DNA of 64,000 nucleotides from Symsagittifera roscoffensis (taxonomy: Eukaryota > Xenacoelomorpha > Acoela > Convolutidae), in contig NC_087067.1 in assembly GCF_963678635.1 (NCBI RefSeq), positions 24,001,547 through 24,065,546 on the forward strand, read 5' to 3'. Made by a program: the position numbers and the translations under genes. Positions 23,301 through 30,800 of this stretch are shown piece by piece (within the stretch, counting starts at the first letter, position 1; every line of letters starts with the position of its first letter). The notes below the pieces were generated by a model, which made no database searches, was not told the DNA's origin, and saw only the letters and a list, made by a program, of their open reading frames with translations.

Positions 23301-26300
23301 TATGTTTTAGTCGATTGGTTTTTATAACAATTGCAATCAAATGTTTTTTAAAAAATGTTTTTAGCCCAGGATTTTTTCAACAGAATTCATTAATTTTTTT
23401 TTATTTTTCGTTTGAGACACTTTATCTTTTGATTTTTGGTAGTTTATTTTCTATAACAAGAGGTTCGAAGCTCAGCTTTGCCATTGTGTAACCCTTTGAA
23501 GCATTGCTAAAAGTTTTGCTTCTGGTTACTAAAATTTCTTCCGTAGTGAATTTAACTTACACGATTGCCGAAATTGGTGATAATCTCCTAATCTGTTTTT
23601 TCGTCAACTAACAGATATTTCGAGTATCGTTGCATTTTAAATGTTCACTCTGAGAAAAAAAGCTTGTAATAAAACAATGTGGCGCAGTGGATCAGTCTAG
23701 TGCGTCTAAGTTTAAGATATCAAATGCCAGAATTTTCAGTCCGATCGTTGAAACTGGGGAGGGATTTTGTTTTCGGGAGTTTTTCCCACGCACAATCAGG
23801 TACAACAAATAATCATCAGAATGTGTCAAGTGATACATCGTATTAGATCCCTTTCAGTCGTGATTGGAACGACTCTAAAACGTTTGCAAAAAATTGTCTC
23901 AGTGCCGAGAGAAACTAGTTTGATCTTTTTGAGTTTTAGTCAAATTTCAAGCAAGTAAAGCGATCGAGTAACGTCTTTAATAAAATTTGGCCATTTAGTC
24001 TTAGAAAAAATGATATTAATAAGAAGAAATGAAGTTTTACAAGCTTAATTTAGCGCTTTTTTTGGCATCTCTAAAAAGTAGATTTTCAATTTTTTGTGAT
24101 ATATTTTTTGTGACAACTGTGGTCGATATTATTTATTAATGCGCTAACTTTCCAAGCGTTGGTATAGTTTTCTCATTAGACCACGCACAAAAAAAACTAC
24201 ATTAATTTGAAGAAAAAAAAAAGAACTTTTTTGTAGTTTTTTATGAATGTGATAATAGCATTCTGTGCTTCTTGCACAGCAACCGGAAATCTTTTTTCAT
24301 ATTTTTGTTCGATTTTGCATTTTTAGGTTGCCCGTGCCTTGTTTTGGACTATATTTGCGAAATCGAGCTTTACCATTGTGCTAAATGATGCATATAGGAG
24401 GTCGTTTCTTGGTGTTTAATTTCAGAGGCGATTTTGATTGTTATTGTTCTCATTAATGCAATAAAAGTACTATACTTAATCAAAGAAATTGTTTTCCGAA
24501 ATTCTGTTTTCAGGAAGTTGGAATAAATAGTTTTAAAAAATTTGAAAATCGAAGCGACTGTAATTTTATAGTCTGCTGATGTTTTAATTAAAAATTGTTA
24601 ATGTTTTTTTTGAATTTGTAGTGTTGATCGACATACAGTGCTGATTTAAATTATCCGGACAAAATGAACAAAACTTGAATTTTAAAACGCGTTTTTCTCA
24701 AATTGGGTTAAGATTAGACAAAAAGTGAAGAGGACAAAAGTTGCTTAGAATTTCACCGGAATTCATATGGTGCCATTTTTTCTCCATTCTCAACAAAAAT
24801 TTTACCCCAAAAATGGGTCAATTTGGCTTTTTTCAATTAATCAAAAATTACGCTGAAACTACTTTGTTAATTGATAAGAAAATTATATCACAGGAAGCCT
24901 CTTACGCAGCTCAACAAAGTTTAAGAAGGGTTAAATCTCCAAAAATTTGCGCAAATTGTTTAAAATTTATTTTTAAACAGAGATTCTGGGTTTTATATAG
25001 TAAAAATCACATTTTTTGACTATGAAATGAAAATTTTTTCTCTTATACTGGTTTTTGGAGATTTAACCCTTCTTAAACTTTGTTGAGCTGCGTAAGAGGC
25101 TTCCTGTGATATAATTTTCTTATCAATTAACAAAATAATTTCAGCGTAATTCTTGATAAATTGAAAAAAGCCAAAATGACTCATTTTTGGGGTAAAATTT
25201 TTGGAGAAAAAATGGCACCATATTAATTCTGGTGAAATTCTAAGCAACTTTTGTCCCAAGCAACTTTTGTCTTAGTACATCACCTCGTGAATGTCGTTCT
25301 TGCTCATTTGTGCATCCTTCAGGGCTCTTGTCACTGGATCCAAGGTGCTTCGGAAAAGATCAATGCAAAGATCTTCGAAGCGGGCTCGAGTTATGCTGGT
25401 GTAGAAGTCAATTCCATGGAAGAGTGAGTCGATCTCAATTGTGGCTTGCGCACTTGAAGATAGAGTTCTCTTAGCGTTTTCAGCTGCGGTTCTGAGTCTT
25501 CTCAGGGACCGTTTGTTCTGGGAGGGATCCTGTTTGTGCTTTCTCTTGAATTCCTCAATCAGATGCCTCACAAGTCGGTTGTCAAAATCCTCGCCTCCCA
25601 AATGGGTGTCACCTGCCGTTGATTTGACTTCAAACATTCCATCCTCAATTGTGAGAATTGAAACGTCAAATGTTCCTCCTCCCAGGTCGAAAATCAGGAC
25701 ATTCCTTTCACCAGTTGCCTTCTTGTCCAAACCATAGGCAAGTGCAGCTGCTGTTGGCTCGTTGATTATTCTCAAGACGTTGAGTCCTGCGATTGCTCCG
25801 GCATCTTTGGTGGCAGCTCTTTGAGCATCGTTGAAGTAAGCTGGAACTGTGATGACAGCGTCTTTCACATGGGCTCCTAGGTATGCTTCCGCTGTTTCTT
25901 TCATTTTGGTCAGAACCATTGAGCTGATTTCTTCGGCGTGGAACTTTTTCGTCTCAGCTTTGTATTCGACTTCAATTTGAGGCTTGTCGTTGTTGTTGAG
26001 CACTTTGAAAGGCCACAGCTTGATGTCTTTTTGAACAGTTTCTTCAGTGAACTTTCGTCCAATGAGTCGTTTAGCGTCAAAAATCGTGTTGTTTGGGTTC
26101 ATAGCTGCTTGATTCTTGGCCGCATCCCCAATCAGGCGTTCCGAGTCGTTGAAAGCGACGTAGGAAGGAGTGGTTCGATGGCCCATGTCGTTGGCGATGA
26201 TTTCCACTTTCCCATTTTGGAAAACCCCTACGCAAGAGTAGGTGGTACCCAAATCGATTCCAATTGCAGGAGCTGATTTGACCATTTTTGATTAGTCGCT

Positions 26301-29300
26301 GAATAGATTTTTGATGAATGTTGAATTGACTGTCAAATTGCGGTTTTTTGCAGAAATGGTATGCTTGAGTTATTAGCGTTGAAGGCTCGAAATGAGGCGT
26401 TGAAAATGTAAATTTTTGTCGATTTCAAATTGATTGGTAGTAAAAAATGCAGTCCGGTATTTATATGGTAAACGCATTCTAATTCTAGAATACTCTTTGA
26501 AGCGAATGTTCTAGAACAATCGTGTCGAGAGTATTTTGTACCAATATTTTATACCATTATTGTTATCTAATTCCGAATGTTCTAGATCTACTTTCATTGT
26601 TCTTTTCAGTGTGTTTTTCATCTACTGCTTGTGAAATGATATATTTGTTCAATCGAAGGTTCTAGAATGTTCTCATAACGCAGACGTATAACGTGAAAGT
26701 AGTATATGCATATGAATATTTTTCATTTCCCTTAGAATATTTTTTTCCAAATCGAATACTGTTCTCGCCATATAATGCCGGATATCTTTAAATATTTGGA
26801 GCTACTTTAACAATAGCCCTCCACCTCCCTATGATATCTAAAGCCAACCGTATAAATAAAGGCAGTAAATTAGCACTAGAGCGTTCTTTTGATAATTCTA
26901 ATTTTGCTGCATTCTGATTGGTCGAAAATTCGACTAACTTAACCTACTCAACAATTGCCCCCTTTCTTGAAAGGGGGCGGGGGGGGGGGGGGTACTTTGG
27001 TACATGGTAAAGAATAACCAATCCTGTAAAGAACCAAATCAATGGTTGAGCATGCGCTATTTTTCAAACTATTAACGAATTCTCCCTTTAGCAATAGCGA
27101 AGGATAGGGGCGGAATAAAATTTTCTCGATGGGGGGGGGGGGGATTTAATTTTAATAAAAGAAACTTGGTCGCCTTTTAGGTCGTTTATAAATTGATTTT
27201 CCGAGCAGTAATGGACTCCATAAAGACCGTTTTTTGAAAAAAAATTCTGCAAGCAAATTTTTGAAGAAAAAAAGGCAGAACTTTAAAAAGTTTTGACCAA
27301 AAATTGCTTTTTTTTTGGCGCGTGCTTCCCCTCTAAATAAGTACATTTTGTCGCCGAAGGCGCCTTAAAATCTTTTAGGGTTGGTCGGCCCAAAGTCGAT
27401 GTCATGAAATAATACCATAAAATAAGTCAGCCACTGATTTATTTAGTAACAGAGATCCCGTGTCTTCCCACTGCGCAAGGCAAATTTTTTGAAAAAGCAG
27501 ACCGAAAAAGGCGTTTTTAGGCAGTTTTGGGAAAATTTTGACCAAAAATCGCGTTTTTTTGGCGCGCGCTCCCCTCTCAAAATTATTATATAGTTGCCGA
27601 AGGTGCCTTAGAAAAATTTTAGGGTCTGTCACCAAAAATGGATATCTCAAAATAGTACAAAGGGTCGGCAGGGGATCGAATCGCTGAGGGAGGGGGGGGG
27701 GGGGGGGGTTTCGGACTTGACTTGATCGTTCTTTTGAGAATCCTTATTTTGCAGCATTTTAATTGGTCGAAAATTCTACTAACGTAGTCTATTTAACAAT
27801 TGCCGACTTTCTTGAAAACAAATGATTTTTTCCAACTGGCTATTTCCAGCTGATCTTTTGGCTATGATTACTTATTCAGCCCAAATTTCGTTGTTTTGAG
27901 ATTTTGTAATAATCAATGTATAAATGCAGAGAACAAAACACTGATCGCACTGATTGGTTTGTTTGATACAAACGCTATAATTTTATTCCTTGTGAAGGTT
28001 GTCAATTTTCCTGGAGTTATTTTTTGGGTTTTTTTTTCTGGTCTGGGTACAGCGTTACAATTTTGCAACCTATGAATAATTAACTAAACAATCTATATAT
28101 TTGCCAACTTGGCGGCTTTAGAAGTCGACGTAAAATTGCGAAAAAAAGTTTTGAGTCGGTGCTGAACTTAGATTGGCTAAATATAGCCAATCAGATTGAA
28201 ACAAAATAGTTTCAATACAAGGTGCTGAAATGTTGGTTTCTGGCCAGAATAAAATTAAAATACAGATCGCACTGTTTGGTTTTGTTGATACAAACGCGAT
28301 CACTTCACTCTTTAATGATTTTTATCATGGACAATTTTCGAGCAAAATGTGTTTGAAGGTGGTCCACTTTTTTCGTGCAGTTTTTTTGTGTTTTTTTTTA
28401 TCTGGGAGAAATTCTACAATTCAATTGAATAGTTTACCAAACAGTCTATTTTTCAATTATTTCGGCTGTTTTAGAAGTCGAGTCGAAATTGTGAACAACA
28501 CTTCGAGTTGGTGTTGAATTTTGATTGGCTAATTTTAACCGCTCAGATTGAAGCAAAATAATTTCAATACGAGATGTTCGAATGTGAAAAGTTTCAATAC
28601 GGAATAAGTAAAAAGAACCAAGAGATGTCTTCAAATTAAAAGAACGTAATGAATGAAAATTTAAATGGAAACAACAAGTTTAAGGTTTCCGAAACGCACG
28701 AAATTGAGCAAGTTTATGCTGCATCGTATTTTGCAGTGCTTAATAAACTTTTCAGCGCAAAGCGGGATAGGGCGAGGAGAGGCAGAGCAGGGTGAGGAGT
28801 TGCAGAGAACGGTAACGCTAGGCAGGGCTGGGAGAAAAGGGATGAGGAAGGATAAGGAAGGGTAGTGAGAGCACGGCAGGGTAGGGCGAGAAGGGGCAAG
28901 GTAGCACAGGACTTTGGAAGGCAAGGCAGGACAGCTTAAGGTAAGGTAGGACGAGGAGTGGCAAGGCAGGGCGATGAGAGTCGAGGCATGGTAGGGGAGC
29001 GTGAACAGCACAGGGCCGGGTCAGGAGGGACAAGACGGAATATGGCAACGCAAGGCAAGGCAGGGCGAGGAGGGGAAGGGCATGTAGGTCAGGGTAGGGC
29101 AGCGCAAGCCCAGGCAGGGCAGCGTAAAGCCAGGTAGGGCAGGGCGAGGAGGAGCAGGACCGAGCGAGGAGGTACAAGCAGGGTGGGGTCAAAATTGTCA
29201 AATCAGTTTTTCTCGGCGCTTACAAAACTATGATGTCGATCGGATTACGATTTCAAATAGAAAAAGACAAAGTCATCCACACTTTTAGTGATCGGAACAA

Positions 29301-30369
29301 AAATCTTCTGAACAAGTTTTTCGTAGTTCATTTTGATAAATTTATGCGCATTTCAAGATAAAAACTACCAATTTAATTGCATTATTGCGCGCAGTGTTGT
29401 TTCAATTTTCGGATCAAGAAGTGACGAAATAGTTGTGCTCGGGTAGTTCGTTCTCCATACAAATTTCGACTTTTTAACTATCCATTTTGGCCATTTTTTA
29501 TACCAACTGATGCCCGAAGCTCAAAAATAGAAAATACATTGGCGACCATTTGTTTTGGAGTAATGAGGGGTTGATTTTGGGATTACTTTGATCACTTAAA
29601 TTCTAATTGGGATAGGATTACTAACGCATGATCGATATATTTCGTCATGCTAAAGCGTAAGCGGCTAATTAAGCCATTCCAGATTGAATTGAAGCAAGAC
29701 ATTTGCTCTTGTATACATTGCCGGACAGATTTTTTTGCACTTTTGGTGAGGATTGAGCTCATAAAATTCGATGAAGTTAGATTAAAAAATCGAAATTTCA
29801 ACCGTTTCAACAATTTCAAATGGCAGTCGGAACATTCAGTTCTTTGCATTATTAAGAGCAGTTTTGGTTTCCATTTGTTTTGAAGCTTAACAAGCAAGCA
29901 ACAAAGTAATCCTGCAAAATAGAAGCCGCTCACATCCTTTTCATGTTATTGGGTAGTGTGGTTTATAAAAAGTGAAAAATGATCGTTCATTTTGTGGAAC
30001 ATTAAACCGAAATTATTTAACTAGAGAGTTGAAACATTCAGAGCATCGCTTTGGCGCAAGGACCATTTTTACCAATAGAAGTTCAAATCAATGCATAAAT
30101 ATACTTTATTTTGCCCTAACCAACACCGCATTGTCAATGTATCCAAATTTTTACAAGTCCAGAAGCGAAGCGAGCTTTAATAACCACTCCTCGAGAAACT
30201 AGATATTCAAAATGTTTCAAAATAATTTGGTTCGATTACTTTTTCAGATCTAACGATAGAACGGAAGTCCTCAAAATCAAGACGAAAGAAGAGCAAGCTT
30301 TCCAAGAAAATTCCCGACAAAAACTCAAGGTCACGATTAAAGAAGAAACTCAAATTAAAAAAACTTTAG
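8197..30369 (+). CDS. UVSSA: UV-stimulated scaffold protein A homologue (8 exons)
   Basis: UVSSA recruits TFIIH and stabilises CSB at stalled RNA polymerase II in transcription-coupled repair. Coding exons: 8197-8360, 11023-11179, 11829-12050, 12180-12300, 12439-12695, 13118-13345, 22007-22292, 30248-30369. All junctions are GT-AG, phases agree throughout, and the total is 1,557 nt (518 aa). Seen: an N-terminal VHS-like helical region (residues about 25-180), a charged helix, a segment like the human 'CLTEV...LL' stretch, [20 protein letters not shown] matching the human central helical region, and an acidic motif around residues 430-442 ending VEKEG that aligns with the human TFIIH p62-binding segment. 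The C-terminus is Lys/Arg-rich. The cysteine-containing DUF2043 domain of vertebrate UVSSA was not found in any exon or in intron 7, so the protein is shorter than human UVSSA (709 aa). Introns 6 and 7 are 8.7 and 8.0 kb and full of repeats. Start: first ATG in frame with exon 2. Confidence 0.9.
10287..10316 (+). repeat. Hairpin tail of the dispersed SINE-like repeat
   Basis: 'gcgaagcttggcttcgcctc' followed by 'tgtgttaa'. The stem GCGAAGC/GCTTCGC is perfect. Related tails lie at 20711-20730, 23461-23490, 24355-24385, 30930-30963, 32798-32830, 33040-33074 and 35135-35168, all on the + strand. A B-box-like 'ggttcgatc' lies about 170 bases upstream of this copy. Confidence 0.6.
11023..11179 (+). 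CDS. UVSSA: UVSSA exon 2 (VHS-like core)
   Basis: Preceded by TTTCAG and followed by GTAAGT. It encodes [20 protein letters not shown] and neighbours, matching the human pattern of repeated Leu/Ile helices with an Arg-containing turn ('LTQEHAEIRLSAFQIVEELF'). The donor overlaps the end of a small inverted-repeat element. Confidence 0.88.
11187..11380. mobile_element. Small TIR element at the UVSSA exon 2 donor
   Basis: The left end (from about 11187: 'gtgcccgatatcaggccgac') and the reversed right end (about 11345-11380) match the inverted ends of the element at 60147-60601: both carry versions of 'GACATCAAGCCGACGG' and 'ACTTCAAGCCGAA'. This copy is about 190 bp. No clear target duplication is visible. 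Confidence 0.55.
11829..12050 (+). CDS. UVSSA: UVSSA exon 3
   Basis: 74 codons, phase 0 at both ends. It contains [20 protein letters not shown] and [17 protein letters not shown], which align with human '[34 protein letters not shown]'. This is the end of the VHS-like region. Confidence 0.9.
12180..12300 (+). CDS. UVSSA: UVSSA exon 4
   Basis: Acceptor GTATTTCAG, donor GTCAAT, ends in phase 1. It encodes a charged helix ([20 protein letters not shown]) corresponding to the human segment after the VHS region. Confidence 0.82.
12439..12695 (+). CDS. UVSSA: UVSSA exon 5 (central helical region)
   Basis: Joined in phase 1 to exon 4. It contains [20 protein letters not shown] and then [20 protein letters not shown], close to human 'ENEDNLALIHAARDTLKLIR'. 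The donor is placed at GTCGAG because only it gives phase 0 with exon 6. A downstream GT at about 12741 would break the frame. Confidence 0.85.
13118..13345 (+). CDS. UVSSA: UVSSA exon 6
   Basis: 76 codons, phase 0 at both ends, acceptor TTTTTCAG and donor GTGTGT. It encodes a Ser-rich stretch, a charged helix ([20 protein letters not shown]) and a Ser/Thr tail. This corresponds to the human 'LKRAIDLKAELELVLRKYKELDI' region. Confidence 0.8.
13388..13405. repeat. Poly-C run at the start of UVSSA intron 6
   Basis: A run of about 14 C on the + strand, just upstream of the tandem MULE-containing array. Length is likely unstable and hard to assemble. Confidence 0.7.
15005..16273 (-). pseudogene. 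MULE transposase with FLYWCH finger, broken
   Basis: Reads right to left in three pieces. 16043-16273 is a FLYWCH-type zinc-binding module ([18 protein letters not shown], then C-x4-C and HSHEF). 15585-16046 contains the MULE catalytic core start ([20 protein letters not shown], with the first catalytic Asp in DGT). 15005-15547 is the distal core and C-terminal part ([22 protein letters not shown]). The pieces are offset: one frameshift lies near 15540-15610 and the FLYWCH and core frames meet at about 16045. There is no continuous open frame, so the copy is dead. Mutator-like transposases with FLYWCH domains are widespread in animals. Confidence 0.85.
15711..15723. repeat. Poly-G run inside the MULE remnant
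   Basis: About 13 G on the + strand. It translates as a Pro run in the reversed transposase, where unit 2 (18644-18650) has a shorter run. A slippage site that probably changed length between copies. Confidence 0.6.
17990..18780 (-). pseudogene. Second, shorter MULE transposase remnant
   Basis: Unit 2 repeats the middle and C-terminal transposase parts (about 18432-18707 with [20 protein letters not shown], and 18044-18517 with [20 protein letters not shown]) but has lost the FLYWCH part and the extreme C-terminus. It shares the same frame offset as unit 1 between [10 protein letters not shown] and the distal core. The break therefore predates the duplication. Confidence 0.85.
20474..21190 (-). 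other. Possible minus-strand exons of unknown identity
   Basis: Two stretches read like protein on the minus strand. 20474-20713 encodes 79 aa including [20 protein letters not shown] and [19 protein letters not shown]. About 21035-21190 starts after a fair acceptor (AATTTCAG) and reads [20 protein letters not shown] before a stop. They could be pieces of one transposon-borne or captured gene. I recognise neither, and no join with agreeing phase is obvious. Confidence 0.25.
22007..22292 (+). CDS. UVSSA: UVSSA exon 7 (acidic TFIIH-binding motif)
   Basis: Acceptor GTTTAG, donor GTAAGT, phase 0 in and phase 1 out. It encodes [20 protein letters not shown], which aligns with human 'EDEDDEDFVEVPEKEGYE'. 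In human UVSSA this acidic-hydrophobic stretch binds the p62 subunit of TFIIH, and the Lys in EKEG (K414) is the ubiquitination site. The acidic run, one hydrophobic anchor (Leu for Phe), the Val and the Lys are kept here. Confidence 0.88.
22437..22600 (+). repeat. Dispersed repeat, copy 1
   Basis: Shares with 31056-31227 the order 'attacgcttgcgattag', 'aagcgttatcaaatcggaat', 'cgggtt', 'aagcgtctc', 'cttagtctggagg' and 'tacgcctgggacg'. This copy continues into 'ggcttcgaatctgacc', which resembles a Pol III B box, so a tRNA-derived SINE is possible. Confidence 0.5.
22601..24630. other. UVSSA intron 7, repeat-rich left part
   Basis: No coding signal. Two copies of the hairpin-tailed repeat end at about 23461-23490 and 24355-24385. 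A weak tRNA-like sequence with a good A box (TGGCGCAGTGG at about 23680-23690) but no convincing B box follows a T-rich stretch. Confidence 0.5.
24634..24733. mobile_element. Possible Tc1/mariner-type terminal sequence
   Basis: The sequence 'TACAGTGCTGATTTAAATTA' followed by 'TCCGGACAAAATG' resembles terminal inverted repeats of Tc1/mariner elements and starts at a TA. The matching opposite end was not found, so this may be one end of a broken element. Confidence 0.35.
24733..25265. repeat. Foldback (long inverted repeat) at the HSP70 break
   Basis: Left arm 24733-24945 and right arm 25052-25255 are near-identical in opposite orientation, with about 106 bp between them. The right arm ends with 'gcaacttttgtc' given twice in tandem, directly against the last HSP70 codons. 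Both arms are open over roughly 80-90 codons and encode almost the same peptide ([18 protein letters not shown]), which suggests an inverted duplication of one source sequence. Confidence 0.85.
25272..26285 (-). CDS. Truncated HSP70 (nucleotide-binding domain only)
   Basis: Intronless frame of 337 codons starting [20 protein letters not shown]. It has the HSP70 signatures [25 protein letters not shown] and [16 protein letters not shown], so it comes from a cytosolic, heat-inducible HSP70, an ATP-dependent chaperone. The frame follows the family to KNDIHEV and then ends MY-stop, where normal HSP70 continues with the VGGSTRIP segment. The end of the ATPase domain, the whole substrate-binding domain and the lid are missing (normal length about 640 aa). 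The break coincides with the foldback repeat at 24733-25265. It lies antisense within UVSSA intron 7. If expressed it could make only an incomplete ATPase fragment; most likely it is a recently disabled gene, because the remaining frame has no internal defect. Confidence 0.95.
   Translation of the reverse strand: MVKSAPAIGIDLGTTYSCVGVFQNGKVEIIANDMGHRTTPSYVAFNDSERLIGDAAKNQAAMNPNNTIFDAKRLIGRKFTEETVQKDIKLWPFKVLNNNDKPQIEVEYKAETKKFHAEEISSMVLTKMKETAEAYLGAHVKDAVITVPAYFNDAQRAATKDAGAIAGLNVLRIINEPTAAALAYGLDKKATGERNVLIFDLGGGTFDVSILTIEDGMFEVKSTAGDTHLGGEDFDNRLVRHLIEEFKRKHKQDPSQNKRSLRRLRTAAENAKRTLSSSAQATIEIDSLFHGIDFYTSITRARFEDLCIDLFRSTLDPVTRALKDAQMSKNDIHEVMY
26458..26465 (-). promoter_or_regulatory. TATA box of the HSP70 gene
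   Basis: Read on the minus strand, 'CCATATAAATAC' lies about 175 bases upstream of the HSP70 ATG and just inside the heat-shock elements. This predicts a 5' UTR of about 140-150 bases with no intron. Confidence 0.65.
26483..26516 (-). promoter_or_regulatory. Proximal heat-shock elements
   Basis: Inverted nGAAn units: TTCtaGAA at 26483-26490 and GAAtgTTCtaGAA at 26504-26516. The second is a perfect three-unit HSF-binding site, 40-50 bases upstream of the TATA box. Confidence 0.8.
26575..26587 (-). promoter_or_regulatory. Middle heat-shock element
   Basis: GAAtgTTCtaGAt: two perfect units and one imperfect unit, same spacing as the proximal site. Confidence 0.6.
26655..26672 (-). promoter_or_regulatory. 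Distal four-unit heat-shock element
   Basis: GAAggTTCtaGAAtgTTC, four perfect alternating units. With the other sites it gives the array expected of a strongly inducible HSP70 promoter. Confidence 0.8.
26870..27820. repeat. Cluster of dispersed repeats with poly-G runs
   Basis: Two copies (26870-26975 and 27720-27815) of a repeat with 'gattggtcgaaaattcgac' and 'caacaattgcc'; a reversed copy is at 61105-61246. Between them are two copies of another repeat (about 27284-27375 and 27540-27680) with 'gccgaaggcgcctta', 'aaaattttagggt' and 'atggatatctcaaaatag', also seen at 46350-46580. Poly-G runs sit at about 26980, 27131 and 27693. Confidence 0.7.
27940..28570 (+). repeat. Degenerate tandem duplication, period about 320 bp
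   Basis: 'gatcgcactg.ttggtt', 'gatacaaacgc', 'ttttagaagtcga' and 'gattgaa.caaaata.tttcaatac' occur in the same order in both halves (starting at about 27943 and 28264). Confidence 0.7.
28740..29185 (+). repeat. Purine-rich GC-rich minisatellite
   Basis: Degenerate repeats of 'ggcaaggcagggcgaggag' for about 440 bp, strongly G/A on the + strand. Frames through it read as Pro/Leu-rich shadows on the minus strand and are not genes. Confidence 0.8.
29190..30247. other. End of UVSSA intron 7
   Basis: Apart from a partial copy of the hairpin-ended 540-bp family (about 29400-29560), I see no clear feature. A minus-strand frame at 29592-29933 has no recognisable domain. Confidence 0.5.
30248..30369 (+). 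CDS. UVSSA: UVSSA exon 8 (basic C-terminus)
   Basis: Preceded by TTTTTCAG, joined in phase 1 to exon 7. It encodes [20 protein letters not shown] and a Lys-rich end, then TAG. The layout (basic cluster, then an S/T-R-x-R-L/I-x-K-K stretch) resembles the human C-terminus after DUF2043, consistent with a nuclear localisation tail. The join is supported by phase and acceptor only, so it is the least certain exon. Confidence 0.65.
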
Positions 30370-30429
30370 TTATTTCATTTTGTTATCTGCATTTTATCAT
30401 AATTGGAGAATAATTAGAAATGATTACCC

Positions 30430-30800
30430 TTGCGATAAGCAATGGAGTGTTAAACTAGTGAATTGAAAACTTCAAAAGTGTATCAAACAAGCGAGCAATG
30501 GGAGACAATACCTATTGAAATCATATTTCAAGCCTGATTGGTAAGTTTCGAGTGTATCGTCAATTTTCTATGATTTTCACGGGAAAATAAACGCGCGATA
30601 TCATTCGCGCTATTAACGCGTAAGCGAAGATTTCATCCATCAGAATTGGTGAAGGAAGTTATTAACGCGTAAGCGGAGATTTAATCCGTCAGAATTGGTG
30701 AAATTGGTTAAAGGAGGCATATTTGCCATAATTGATATATTACTAGGAGCAAAATTTATCACTTTGTACTTAATATGGTATGTGGGGGGATAGTTGCCAC
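30430..30800 (+). repeat. Partial copy of the hairpin-ended 540-bp family
   Basis: Contains 'attaacgcgtaagcg' twice in tandem, 'ttaatccgtcagaattggt' and 'atcactttgtacttaatatg', matching the inner part of the copies at 48661-49200 (reverse) and 61244-61768. Confidence 0.6.

Noticed and set aside
23680-23755. Possible tRNA gene ('tggcgcagtgg' start)
   Set aside because: The A box is good but there is no B box and no cloverleaf; at most a SINE relic.
25441-26276. + strand frames opposite HSP70
   Set aside because: Antisense shadows of the conserved HSP70 frame.
28661-29201. Pro/Leu-rich minus-strand frames
   Set aside because: They read through the purine-rich minisatellite; the repetition explains the open frames.
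29592-29933. 113-codon minus-strand frame, overlapped by a 78-codon + strand frame
   Set aside because: No recognisable domain, no splice context, and both strands open at once; left unannotated.
8197-30369. DUF2043 exon of UVSSA within intron 7
   Set aside because: I scanned the + strand for the Cys-rich CPFHG-type region and saw no candidate with splice sites; reported as absent rather than annotated.
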